Assembly: GCF_001894785.1 (NCBI RefSeq)
Contig: NZ_BCWW01000010.1
Span: forward strand, 186,001-250,000
Length of the DNA: 64,000 nucleotides
Direction: 5' to 3'
Origin: Rhodococcoides fascians NBRC 12155 = LMG 3623
GTDB taxonomy: Bacteria > Actinomycetota > Actinomycetes > Mycobacteriales > Mycobacteriaceae
Below, piece by piece: positions 56,668 to 64,000 of the stretch. Made by a program: the position numbers and the translations under genes. The notes below the pieces were generated by a model. That model saw nothing but the letters and a program-made list of their open reading frames with translations. It was not told where the DNA came from and searched no databases. Each line of letters opens with the position of its first letter. The stretch's first letter is position 1.

Positions 56668-57860
56668 CCGTTCCGAGTGCCCAGCAGTCTCTGCTCGACG
56701 CCGTGGATGAAAGCGAGATCGTTTCTCTCACAGCCGCGTTGATCGAGGCGGGCGGTGAAAATCCGGGCGACACCGAAGAAAAGTGCGCGAAAATACTCGC
56801 GGAGCGATGTCGCGCACTGGGATTCGACGTTCGCACGATCGAGGTCGCTCCCGGCAGACCGAACGTGATCGCCTCGATCGGACCCGATGACACCCCCGGG
56901 GTCCTGTTCGTCGGCCACTCCGACGTCGTTCCGGCGGGCACCGGTTGGACGACGGATCCGTTCACCGCGGTCGTGCGAGAGGGGCGCATGGTCGGACGGG
57001 GAGCATGCGACATGAAAGGGGGAGTGGCCGCAGTGGTGGCCGCTATGGATGCGGTGAACCGTGCTGGTCTTGCAGATCGCTTCCCGATGACGTTGGCGTG
57101 TCTGGTGGACGAGGAAGACACGGGCTTGGGTATTCGAGCATTCGTCGCCGACCCGGGACCCCGTCGTTTCCAGTGTTGCGTGGTGGCCGAGCCGACGGAC
57201 CTGGTGACCATCGTCGGTTGCCGAGGAGCCGCGAATATCGAGATCGACGTGCGCGGGCATTCGGCTCATGCAGGTCGTCCGCGTAACGGTGCCAATGCGA
57301 TATCCGCTGCCGCCCGCATCGTCGCCGTCATCGAGGACTGGCAGATCGAATTGGACGAGGATCCACACGCCGAACTCGGTCCCGCTACCTGGAACGTGGG
57401 CACCGTGACAGGAGGCACCGGTACGTCGATGGTCGCCGACCGGTGCGTGCTCACGGTCGACCGTCGGCTGCTACCCGATGAGAGCGCTGCGGAGGTGGTG
57501 GACGAGCTGCGTTCGCGGATCGACGCGGCAGGTATCACCGGTTCGGGAATCGAGGTACATCTCGAGGTGTCGATGGAAATGCCGGGCTTTCTGACCGCTG
57601 CGGACGATGGATTGGTCACCACTGCAATGCAATCGGTTCGCGACATCGGATCTGCCGGTTTCACTGACATCTGGACGGCTTCGTGCGATGGTGGTTTCGT
57701 GGCACAGCAGATGGGTATCCGCACCGTCGTGCTCGGTCCCGGGGAGATCGAAAACCAGGCGCACCGGCCGGATGAGTCCGTCGCCGTGCAGCAATTGACC
57801 GACAGCGCAAAGGCGTACGCGTTGATCGCCACCAGAATCGCTGCGCCACCTGGTCTTTAG
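56664..57860 (+). CDS. M20 family metallo-deacylase (ArgE/DapE type), candidate N-acetyl-diaminobutyrate deacetylase
   Basis: 398 aa. Two-zinc amidohydrolase with every ligand visible: His/Asp in VGHSDVVPAG, bridging Asp in GRGACDMKGG, catalytic Glu-Glu in LVDEEDTG, Glu/Asp in VAEPTD, and the last His in ENQAHRPDE. The dimerisation lid is VRGHSAHAGRPRNGANAI. The known ectoine pathways use DoeB/EutE, an unrelated aspartoacylase-type enzyme, for N-acetyl-diaminobutyrate. An M20 enzyme at this position would be a non-homologous replacement. Coupled to the preceding aminotransferase by a 4-base overlap. Confidence 0.78.
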   Translation: MTVPSAQQSLLDAVDESEIVSLTAALIEAGGENPGDTEEKCAKILAERCRALGFDVRTIEVAPGRPNVIASIGPDDTPGVLFVGHSDVVPAGTGWTTDPFTAVVREGRMVGRGACDMKGGVAAVVAAMDAVNRAGLADRFPMTLACLVDEEDTGLGIRAFVADPGPRRFQCCVVAEPTDLVTIVGCRGAANIEIDVRGHSAHAGRPRNGANAISAAARIVAVIEDWQIELDEDPHAELGPATWNVGTVTGGTGTSMVADRCVLTVDRRLLPDESAAEVVDELRSRIDAAGITGSGIEVHLEVSMEMPGFLTAADDGLVTTAMQSVRDIGSAGFTDIWTASCDGGFVAQQMGIRTVVLGPGEIENQAHRPDESVAVQQLTDSAKAYALIATRIAAPPGL

Positions 57861-57971
57861 TTTTCCAAGAGGGGGTTGTTCGAGACGTGCGTCCGGCGTC
57901 GACGTAAAGTCGGACGCTGCGAAGTACCAAACCGACGCTCCACGTTGTCATAAAGCGAGAGGTATTGGACC

Positions 57972-59399
57972 GTGACCGAAACTTCAGGGTCGGCAGCTTC
58001 GCCGACCGGATATCCGCCGAGTACCGACACACTCAGCGCGAACGAAACGAAAATTCTGCATCGCGCGATCGGCGGGTCCGCACTGGGCAACGCCGTGGAG
58101 TGGTTCGACTACGCGGTGTACGGCTACCTCGCCGTCTACATCGCCGCCAACTTCTTTCCGTCGGACGACGGGGGAGCGAGTCTGCTCTCCACGTTCGCCG
58201 TGCTGGCCGCGTCGTTCATCATTCGCCCCATCGGCGGCATCGTGCTCGGCCCGCTCGGCGACCGAATCGGTCGTCAGAAGGTCCTCGTCCTGACCGTCTC
58301 GATGATGACGTTGGCCACGGCGGCGATCGGTGTGCTGCCGACGTTCGACACCATCGGTATCGCAGCACCGTTGCTGTTGCTCGTCTGCCGACTGGTGCAG
58401 GGCTTCTCCACCGGCGGTGAGTACGGCGGCGCAGCAGTGTTCATGGCCGAGTACGCGCCCGACAAGCGCCGCGGATTCTTCGGGTCGTTCCTCGAATTCG
58501 GCACCCTCGCAGGCACGGTGGGCGGTGCCACCCTGTGCACCCTGCTCAACGTCGGGCTCGGAGACGAGACCATGGAGGCCTGGGGCTGGCGAATCCCGTT
58601 CCTGGTGACGCTCCCGCTGGGCATCGTCGCGTTGTGGTTGCGGACCCGACTCGAGGACTCTCCGGTGTTCGCCGAGGCCAAGGAAGACGGCGGCACGGTC
58701 GAAGAAGGTGCAGGTGGAGCAGTCACCTCCCTCAAGGCAACCCTGACGTACTGGCAGCGAATCCTGATTCTGATGGGATTCGTGCTGCTGCTCAACATCG
58801 CGTACTACACGGTGCTCACGTTCTTGCCCTCGTACCTCAGCGACACGTTGGGGCACAGCACGACTCAGTCGAACTTCACCCTCGTGGCCATCATGATCAT
58901 CATGATGTTGATCATCAACCCCATCGGCGCTCTGTCCGACCGGGTGGGTCGAAAGCCGTTGCTGCTGGTCGCCTGCGTGGGGTACTTCGTATTCAGCGTC
59001 CCGCTGTTTCTGCTGATCATCAACACCGGACTGATCGGCCAGAGCATCGGCCTGCTCGGTCTCGGAGTGTTGCTGGTCATCATGTGCTCCTGCGTGTCGT
59101 CGACGCTGCCCGCACTGTTTCCCACCCAGGTGCGGTACGGAGCGTTCGCCATCGGATACAACGTCTCGACGGCGCTCTTCGGTGGCACCGCACCGCTGAT
59201 TCTGACGTTCCTGATCGACCGAACGGGTTCCAACCTGATCCCGGGTTGGTACATGATGATCGCAGCTGCCATCGCGTTCGTTCCGATCCTTTTGATGCCC
59301 GAAACCGCCGGCCGGTCGTTGCGCGGCACCCAGTGCCCCGGTGACAACGACGACGAGGTCGCTGCGTCCGGCGTCGAGCTCGTAGGCTACAAGAAGTAG
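57972..59399 (+). CDS. MHS-family MFS symporter, ProP-like osmolyte transporter
   Basis: 475 aa, GTG start. Twelve helices. Close in pattern to ProP, the proline/betaine/ectoine symporter: GNAVEWFDYAVYGYLAVYIAANFF, IRPIGGIVLGPLGDRIGRQKVL, LVQGFSTGGEYGGAAVFMAEY, EAWGWRIPF, SDRVGRKPLLL. It lacks the C-terminal coiled coil that senses osmolarity in ProP, which suggests a catabolic uptake role. The 111-bp gap before it holds a 7-bp stem (GCGTCCG 57889-57895, CGGACGC 57911-57917) but no copy of the GntR palindrome. GAGAGG precedes the GTG. Confidence 0.82.
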   Translation: MTETSGSAASPTGYPPSTDTLSANETKILHRAIGGSALGNAVEWFDYAVYGYLAVYIAANFFPSDDGGASLLSTFAVLAASFIIRPIGGIVLGPLGDRIGRQKVLVLTVSMMTLATAAIGVLPTFDTIGIAAPLLLLVCRLVQGFSTGGEYGGAAVFMAEYAPDKRRGFFGSFLEFGTLAGTVGGATLCTLLNVGLGDETMEAWGWRIPFLVTLPLGIVALWLRTRLEDSPVFAEAKEDGGTVEEGAGGAVTSLKATLTYWQRILILMGFVLLLNIAYYTVLTFLPSYLSDTLGHSTTQSNFTLVAIMIIMMLIINPIGALSDRVGRKPLLLVACVGYFVFSVPLFLLIINTGLIGQSIGLLGLGVLLVIMCSCVSSTLPALFPTQVRYGAFAIGYNVSTALFGGTAPLILTFLIDRTGSNLIPGWYMMIAAAIAFVPILLMPETAGRSLRGTQCPGDNDDEVAASGVELVGYKK

Positions 59400-59401
59400 A
59401 A

Positions 59402-60358
59402 GTGGCACCGGTTCTCGTCGTTCTGCACGCCGGCGATCTTCCCGAGGGTCTCGAGCCCGTCGAGAAGATCGCCGACGTCAGATACGCCACGGCCGACACC
59501 CTGGCGGATGCAGTCGACGGCGCAGACGCGTTGCTGCTGTGGGACTTCTTCTCGCCTGCAGTCGAATCCGCGTGGCCGCGCTGCGGATCGCTGAAGTGGA
59601 TCCATATCGCCGCTGCCGGCGTGGACTCGTTGATGTTCGACGAGCTGGTGGAATCCGATGTGGTCGTGACCAATTCGCGTGGAGTGTTCGACCGACCTAT
59701 CGCGGAGTTCGTGCTGGCCCAGATCCTCGCGTTCGCCAAGGACTCCGAACGTTCGCGCACACTGCAGCATTCGAACACCTGGCAGCACCGCGAGACCGAA
59801 CGCATCGACGGTGCACACGTGATGATCGTGGGCACCGGAGCAATCGGGCGTGCCATCGCGACTCTGCTGAGTGCTGTGGGAATGTCGGTCTCCGGTGTGG
59901 GTCGAACAGCGCGAGGCGGCGACGGAGACTTCGGCACCGTGTACGCCAGTGATGATCTGGTGGACGAAGTAGGGCGGGCCGACTACCTGGTTCTGGTTGC
60001 CCCGCTGACCGAACAGACGAGGGGCCTGGTCGACGATTCCGTGTTGGCCGCGATGAAGCCCGGATCCAGGGTGATCAACGTCGGTCGCGGCGAGCTACTC
60101 GACACCGATGCCCTGCTCACACATCTCGATTCGGGACACCTCGCCGGGGCTGCGCTCGACGTCTTCGAGACCGAGCCGCTCCCGGCCGACCACCCGCTGT
60201 GGGCGGCCGAGAACGTGGTCGTCACTCCGCACATGAGCGGGGACGCGTCGGGGTGGAAGAGTCGTCTCGCCGACGTCTTCGTCGACAACGTGCAGCGATA
60301 CTTCCGCGGCGAACAGCTGCGCAACGTCGTCGACAAGAAGCTCGGTTTCGTGGTGTGA
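59402..60358 (+). CDS. D-2-hydroxyacid dehydrogenase (NAD-dependent)
   Basis: 318 aa, GTG two bases after the transporter stop, so co-transcribed. Rossmann motif VGTGAIGRAIATLL near residue 142. Catalytic Arg is in NVGRGELLDTDAL, Glu in DVFETEPLPADHPLW and His in VTPHMSGDA. FDRPIAEFVLAQIL is the substrate-side helix. Related to GhrA/glyoxylate reductase types. The substrate is unknown; it could feed the FAD/Fe-S D-hydroxyacid dehydrogenase of the same cluster or work in the reverse direction. Confidence 0.83.
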   Translation: MAPVLVVLHAGDLPEGLEPVEKIADVRYATADTLADAVDGADALLLWDFFSPAVESAWPRCGSLKWIHIAAAGVDSLMFDELVESDVVVTNSRGVFDRPIAEFVLAQILAFAKDSERSRTLQHSNTWQHRETERIDGAHVMIVGTGAIGRAIATLLSAVGMSVSGVGRTARGGDGDFGTVYASDDLVDEVGRADYLVLVAPLTEQTRGLVDDSVLAAMKPGSRVINVGRGELLDTDALLTHLDSGHLAGAALDVFETEPLPADHPLWAAENVVVTPHMSGDASGWKSRLADVFVDNVQRYFRGEQLRNVVDKKLGFVV

Positions 60359-60378
60359 CCGGTCTCGTGATGTGACTG

Positions 60379-61497
60379 TCAGTAGGCCCGCTCGTACTGC
60401 GGTGCCACTGCCGGTGCCATCTCCACTCCGAGTTCGCGGGCCGCGCGCCGTGGCCAGTACGGATCGCGCAGCAGCTCACGGGCGAGGAGCACCGCAGTCG
60501 CCTCGCCGAGCGAAACGATGTCCTCGGCCTGTTTCGGTTCGGTGATCATCCCCACCGCTGCGGCCGGCATCGTGGTCTCGTTCTGGATACGCCGTGCGAA
60601 CGGCACCTGGTAGCCGGGTTCGACCGGAATCTCGGCGCGTACGTTCCCGCCGGTGGACGTATCGACGAGATCCACGCCGTGCTCGGTGAGTATCTGCGCC
60701 AGCGCGACAGTCTGATCAGAGGTCCAACTCGGAGCTTCCAAGTCGGCTGCAGCATCGGACTTCTCGGGTTCGTCGAGCCAGTCCGTTGCCGACAGACGGA
60801 CGAACACCGGAAGCTCGGCCGGCCACACCTCACGGACCGCGTCGACCACCTCGATCAGCAGGCGAGTCCGTCCCGCGAAGTCGCCGCCGTAGGCGTCGGT
60901 GCGCGTGTTGCTGGCAGGCGAGAGGAATTGGTGCAGGAGGTATCCGTGCGCGCCGTGTATCTCGGCTACCTGGAACCCGGCCTTCAGTGCGCGCTGCGCA
61001 GCGTTACGAAAATCGTCGACGATCTTTGCGATGTCGTCGGCTGTCGCTTCCCGTGGTGTCGCGTAACGACCGAACGGTACGGCGCTCGGGCCCACGGTTT
61101 CCCAGCTCCGGGGATCCTCGGCGGGCAGTGATGTGCCACCGAGCCAGGGAGCCGCCGTCGAGCCCTTCCGGCCCGCATGCGCCAGCTGGATGCCCGGCAC
61201 GGTACCGAAGGACGAGATCTCGGTGACGATCTCGGCCAGTGCGTCGGCCTGTGTGTCGTTCCAGATGCCCAGGTCCGACGGGCTGATTCGGCCCTCGGGG
61301 CTGACCGCTGTGGCCTCGGTGATGATCAGGCCGGCTCCGCCGATCGCGCGGCTCACCAGGTGGGTGCGATGCCAGTCGCCCGCGACGCCGACGTTCTCGC
61401 CCGTCTCGTCGGCCGAGTACTGGCACATCGGTGCCATCCATACCCGGTTGGGAAAGGTGAGCTCGCGCAATGTCAGGGGCTCGAACAGGGCACTCAC
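60379..61497 (-). CDS. NADH:flavin oxidoreductase, old yellow enzyme family (YqjM-like)
   Basis: 372 aa. FMN-dependent ene-reductase. LFEPLTLRELTFPNRVWMAPMCQYSADE with the Cys of the thermophilic-like YqjM class, HLVSRAIGGAGLIITEATAV, QLAHAGRKGST, the His pair in IHGAHGYLLHQFLSP, and the FMN Arg in TRTDAYGG. GGAGG lies just before GTG 61497; a longer open frame to 61563 is less likely. Physiological substrate unknown. Convergent with the hydroxyacid dehydrogenase and divergent from proA. Confidence 0.88.
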   Translation of the reverse strand: MSALFEPLTLRELTFPNRVWMAPMCQYSADETGENVGVAGDWHRTHLVSRAIGGAGLIITEATAVSPEGRISPSDLGIWNDTQADALAEIVTEISSFGTVPGIQLAHAGRKGSTAAPWLGGTSLPAEDPRSWETVGPSAVPFGRYATPREATADDIAKIVDDFRNAAQRALKAGFQVAEIHGAHGYLLHQFLSPASNTRTDAYGGDFAGRTRLLIEVVDAVREVWPAELPVFVRLSATDWLDEPEKSDAAADLEAPSWTSDQTVALAQILTEHGVDLVDTSTGGNVRAEIPVEPGYQVPFARRIQNETTMPAAAVGMITEPKQAEDIVSLGEATAVLLARELLRDPYWPRRAARELGVEMAPAVAPQYERAY

Positions 61498-61611
61498 AGG
61501 TGGTTCCTCCGGTCTGTCGGTCTCGACGTCGGTGACGTCGGCGATGTCCACGCTGTGCTGCAACGACGTGGAGATGCAGCTTCATTCCCCGGCCCTATTA
61601 GTGTGTAGTGC

Positions 61612-62892
61612 ATGACTGCTTCCGTCTCGGCCGCTTCGGTGCCGTCCTCTGCCGACGAGCGCGAGAACGTGCACTCGGCTGCTCGCCGAGCCCGCGTCGC
61701 TTCACGTGCACTGGCGTTGCTGACCACTGCGGAGAAGGATTCGCTGCTGCATGCCGCGGCCGACGCCGTGCTGGCCGCAGCGGAGCCGGTGCTCGCAGCC
61801 AACGCCGCCGACATCGAGATCGCCCGCGCTGCGGGAACGGACGAGGGTCTGCTCGATCGGCTGCGGCTGACGGCTCCGCGCATCGACGGTATTGCCGCCG
61901 GGCTGCGGCAGGTGGCGGGCCTACCCGATCCGATCGGCGAGGTCATCCGCGGATCGACGCTCCCCAACGGGCTCGAGATCAGGCAGATGCGGGTACCGCT
62001 GGGCGTCGTGGGCATGGTCTACGAGGCGCGCCCCAACGTGACCGTCGACGCGTTCGGTCTGGCGTTCAAATCCGGGAACGCAGTGCTGCTGCGGGGGTCC
62101 TCGTCCGCGGCGCAGTCGAACGCAGCCCTGGTCGAGGCGCTGCAGGGTGCGCTCACGAGCCACGGGCTGCCGGAATCGGCCGTACAACTGCTCGGCAGTG
62201 CTGATCGGTCGACGGTCACCCACCTCATTCAGGCCCGCGGGCTGGTCGATGTCGTGATCCCGCGTGGGGGAGCGGGTTTGATCGCCGCGGTCGTGCGTGA
62301 TGCCACGGTTCCCACCATCGAGACCGGGGTGGGTAACTGCCACGTCTATCTGCATTCCTCCGCCGACGCGGAGACGGCCGAGAAGATCGTGCTCAACGCC
62401 AAGACCCGCCGGGTGAGCGTGTGCAACGCCGCCGAAACGGTGCTGGTCGATGCCGCGATCGCCGAGACCATGGTGCCGAGGTTGTTGCAGGCGTTCCAGA
62501 TGCACAGCGTCACGGTGCACGGTGATCTGCCGGGGTTGGTTCCTGCAGGCGACGACGATTGGTCGCAGGAATACCTCTCGCTCGACATCGCGCTGAAGGT
62601 GGTCGACGGCCTCGACGAGGCAATCGACCACATCGACCGATACGGCACCGGCCATACCGAGGCGATCGTCGCGTCGGACATCGGTGCTGCGCGCGAATTC
62701 ACCCGACGAGTCGACGCGGCTGCCGTGATGGTCAACGCCTCCACCGCGTTCACCGACGGCGAGCAGTTCGGCTTCGGTGCCGAGATCGGCATCTCCACCC
62801 AGAAGCTGCACGCCCGCGGCCCCATGGGCCTGCCCGAGCTGACCTCGACCAAATGGACGGTGTGGGGCGACGGGCACGTCAGACCCGTCTGA
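61612..62892 (+). CDS. proA: Glutamate-5-semialdehyde dehydrogenase (gamma-glutamyl phosphate reductase)
   Basis: 426 aa. Second step of proline synthesis after ProB. Aldehyde-dehydrogenase-like fold; NADP site and [20 protein letters not shown], the catalytic Cys in [15 protein letters not shown], and the signature [22 protein letters not shown] near the end. No good SD is seen before ATG 61612. The proA-moxR-VWA order equals Rv2427c-Rv2426c-Rv2425c. MoxR starts 51 nt downstream. Confidence 0.95.
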   Translation: MTASVSAASVPSSADERENVHSAARRARVASRALALLTTAEKDSLLHAAADAVLAAAEPVLAANAADIEIARAAGTDEGLLDRLRLTAPRIDGIAAGLRQVAGLPDPIGEVIRGSTLPNGLEIRQMRVPLGVVGMVYEARPNVTVDAFGLAFKSGNAVLLRGSSSAAQSNAALVEALQGALTSHGLPESAVQLLGSADRSTVTHLIQARGLVDVVIPRGGAGLIAAVVRDATVPTIETGVGNCHVYLHSSADAETAEKIVLNAKTRRVSVCNAAETVLVDAAIAETMVPRLLQAFQMHSVTVHGDLPGLVPAGDDDWSQEYLSLDIALKVVDGLDEAIDHIDRYGTGHTEAIVASDIGAAREFTRRVDAAAVMVNASTAFTDGEQFGFGAEIGISTQKLHARGPMGLPELTSTKWTVWGDGHVRPV

Positions 62893-62943
62893 CCGGCCTG
62901 CAGCCACTCGACCCGCCAGACCCGATCTTCCAGGAGTTGTGAC

Positions 62944-63825
62944 GTGGACCGTGCCCTACCGACGACACCACCGTTGTTCGCGAGCGTGAACGATGTTCAG
63001 GCCCGTCTGGCCGAGACGGGGTATCTGGCCGACAAGGCCACGGCCACATCGGTCTTTCTCGCCGATCGCCTCGGCAAGCCGCTGTTGATCGAGGGTCCCG
63101 CCGGAGTCGGCAAGACCGAATTGGCGCGCGCGGTCGCGCAGTCGACCGGAGCCGAACTGGTGCGACTGCAGTGCTACGAGGGCGTCGACGAGGCGAGGGC
63201 ACTGTACGAGTGGAACCACGCCAAACAGATCCTGCGTATCCAATCCGGCTCGAGTGCCGACTGGGACTCGACGAAGCTCGACGTGTTCTCCGAGGAGTTT
63301 CTGCTGGCTCGGCCGCTGCTGCAGGCCATTCGCCGAACCGAGCCGACCGTGCTCCTGATCGACGAGACCGACAAGGCAGATGTCGAGATCGAGGGCCTGC
63401 TGCTCGAGGTGCTCAGCGACTTCGCGATCACCATTCCCGAGCTGGGCACGATCACTGCGGAGCGCACCCCGTTCGTCGTGTTGACGTCCAATGCCACGCG
63501 CGAACTGTCGGAAGCTCTCAAGCGCCGCTGCCTGTTCCTGCACCTCGACTTCCCCGACGCGGACCTCGAGCGTCGAATCCTGGCCAGCCGCGTTCCCGAA
63601 CTGCCCGAGGCAATCGCGGAGCAGATGATCAAGACCGTCCGCGTGCTCCGAGGGATGCAGCTCAAAAAGTTGCCGTCGGTGGCCGAGACGATCGACTGGG
63701 GTCGCACACTCCTGGCCCTCGGCATGGACACCCTCGACGACGACGCGGTCCGGTCGACGCTCGGAGTGGTGCTCAAGCATCAGTCCGATCAGGTGCGCGC
63801 CGCCGCCGAACTGCGGCTGAACTGA
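62944..63825 (+). CDS. MoxR family AAA+ ATPase
   Basis: 293 aa, GTG start behind AGGAG. Walker A is GPAGVGKTELARAV (near residue 52), Walker B VLLIDETDKAD (near 138), sensor 1 VVLTSNATREL and the Arg finger region EALKRRCLFLHLDFP. MoxR ATPases work as chaperones with VWA-domain partners in maturation of metal or cofactor enzymes. The partner gene starts 1 nt after the stop. The client protein is unknown. Confidence 0.92.
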   Translation: MDRALPTTPPLFASVNDVQARLAETGYLADKATATSVFLADRLGKPLLIEGPAGVGKTELARAVAQSTGAELVRLQCYEGVDEARALYEWNHAKQILRIQSGSSADWDSTKLDVFSEEFLLARPLLQAIRRTEPTVLLIDETDKADVEIEGLLLEVLSDFAITIPELGTITAERTPFVVLTSNATRELSEALKRRCLFLHLDFPDADLERRILASRVPELPEAIAEQMIKTVRVLRGMQLKKLPSVAETIDWGRTLLALGMDTLDDDAVRSTLGVVLKHQSDQVRAAAELRLN

Positions 63826-63826
63826 C

Positions 63827-64000
63827 ATGCTCGCCCCACACGGAATTCCCGGGCATCTCGTCGGCTTCGTCGAGGCGTTGCGTAAGCGTGGGATCTCGGT
63901 GGGGCCGTCGGAGACCGTCGATGCCGGACGCGTCCTGTCGGTGTTGGATCTGTTGGACAGAGAAGCGGTCCGCGAAGGGCTGGCCTGCGCGCTGCTGAGA
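63827..64000 (+). CDS. VWA domain (CoxE-like) protein, N-terminal part
   Basis: 58 codons are in the window; the gene continues past the right edge. The start MLAPHGIPGHLVGFVEALRK then GISVGPSETVDAGRVLSVLD matches the N-terminus of CoxE-like proteins encoded behind MoxR (Rv2425c position). The VWA domain with its MIDAS site would lie downstream. ATG 63827 is 1 nt after the moxR stop, so the pair is coupled. Confidence 0.8.
   Translation, partial: MLAPHGIPGHLVGFVEALRKRGISVGPSETVDAGRVLSVLDLLDREAVREGLACALLR

Overview
The window reads as a chromosomal segment of a high-GC actinobacterium of the Rhodococcus/Rhodococcoides type. Evidence: frequent GTG starts, overlapping ATGA/GTGA gene junctions, paired clpP1-clpP2, a PcaL fusion in a pcaHGBLRF operon, an RqlH-type helicase, an rsbW-sigF pair, and a backbone order (rpiB, nei, tig, clpP1, clpP2, clpX ... 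valS, folC, DUF4233, ndk, rne, rplU, rpmA, obg, proB ... proA, moxR, VWA gene) that I recognise from the Mycobacterium tuberculosis Rv2465c-Rv2425c region. The species call is inference.

Layout. 0-6.7 kb: rpiB tail, Nei glycosylase, a membrane protein, two tRNAs, trigger factor and the Clp protease genes, closed by a 24-bp perfect hairpin. 6.7-20.1 kb: an aromatic-acid catabolic block. A shikimate-type MHS transporter with a metallo-beta-lactamase hydrolase, a TetR regulator, quinate/shikimate dehydrogenase and 3-dehydroshikimate dehydratase feed protocatechuate into a complete beta-ketoadipate branch (pcaHGBL, pcaIJ, pcaF, regulator pcaR). 20.1-26.6 kb: fdhD, malQ, rsbW-sigF and an S9 peptidase. 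26.6-39.3 kb: backbone genes valS to proB. 39.3-42.5 kb: a sirtuin and the ectoine biosynthesis genes ectA-ectB-ectC, in which ectA and ectB are one uninterrupted reading frame. 42.7-47.5 kb: RqlH helicase, two CrcB/FluC fluoride channel subunits, a VOC protein, a short AraC regulator and ribokinase.

47.5-60.4 kb, the most interesting part: a two-operon cluster that best fits ectoine (or hydroxyectoine) breakdown. It has a class III aminotransferase (DoeD-like), a FAD/Fe-S D-2-hydroxyacid dehydrogenase, an aldehyde dehydrogenase (DoeC-like), a GntR/FCD regulator, a creatinase-fold hydrolase that resembles ectoine hydrolase DoeA/EutD, a MocR-type aminotransferase carrying a 33-bp triplicated N-terminal repeat, an M20 deacylase in the place of DoeB, a ProP-like osmolyte symporter and a D-2-hydroxyacid dehydrogenase. 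Two near-identical 14-bp palindromes precede the two operons and suggest one regulon. Making and eating the same osmolyte would thus be encoded about 5 kb apart.

60.4-64 kb: an old yellow enzyme family reductase, proA, a MoxR ATPase and the start of its VWA partner, cut by the window edge. Both catabolic blocks sit in gaps of the conserved backbone (clpX/valS and proB/proA), which marks these gaps as insertion points in this lineage. No transposase, integrase or CRISPR array was seen.
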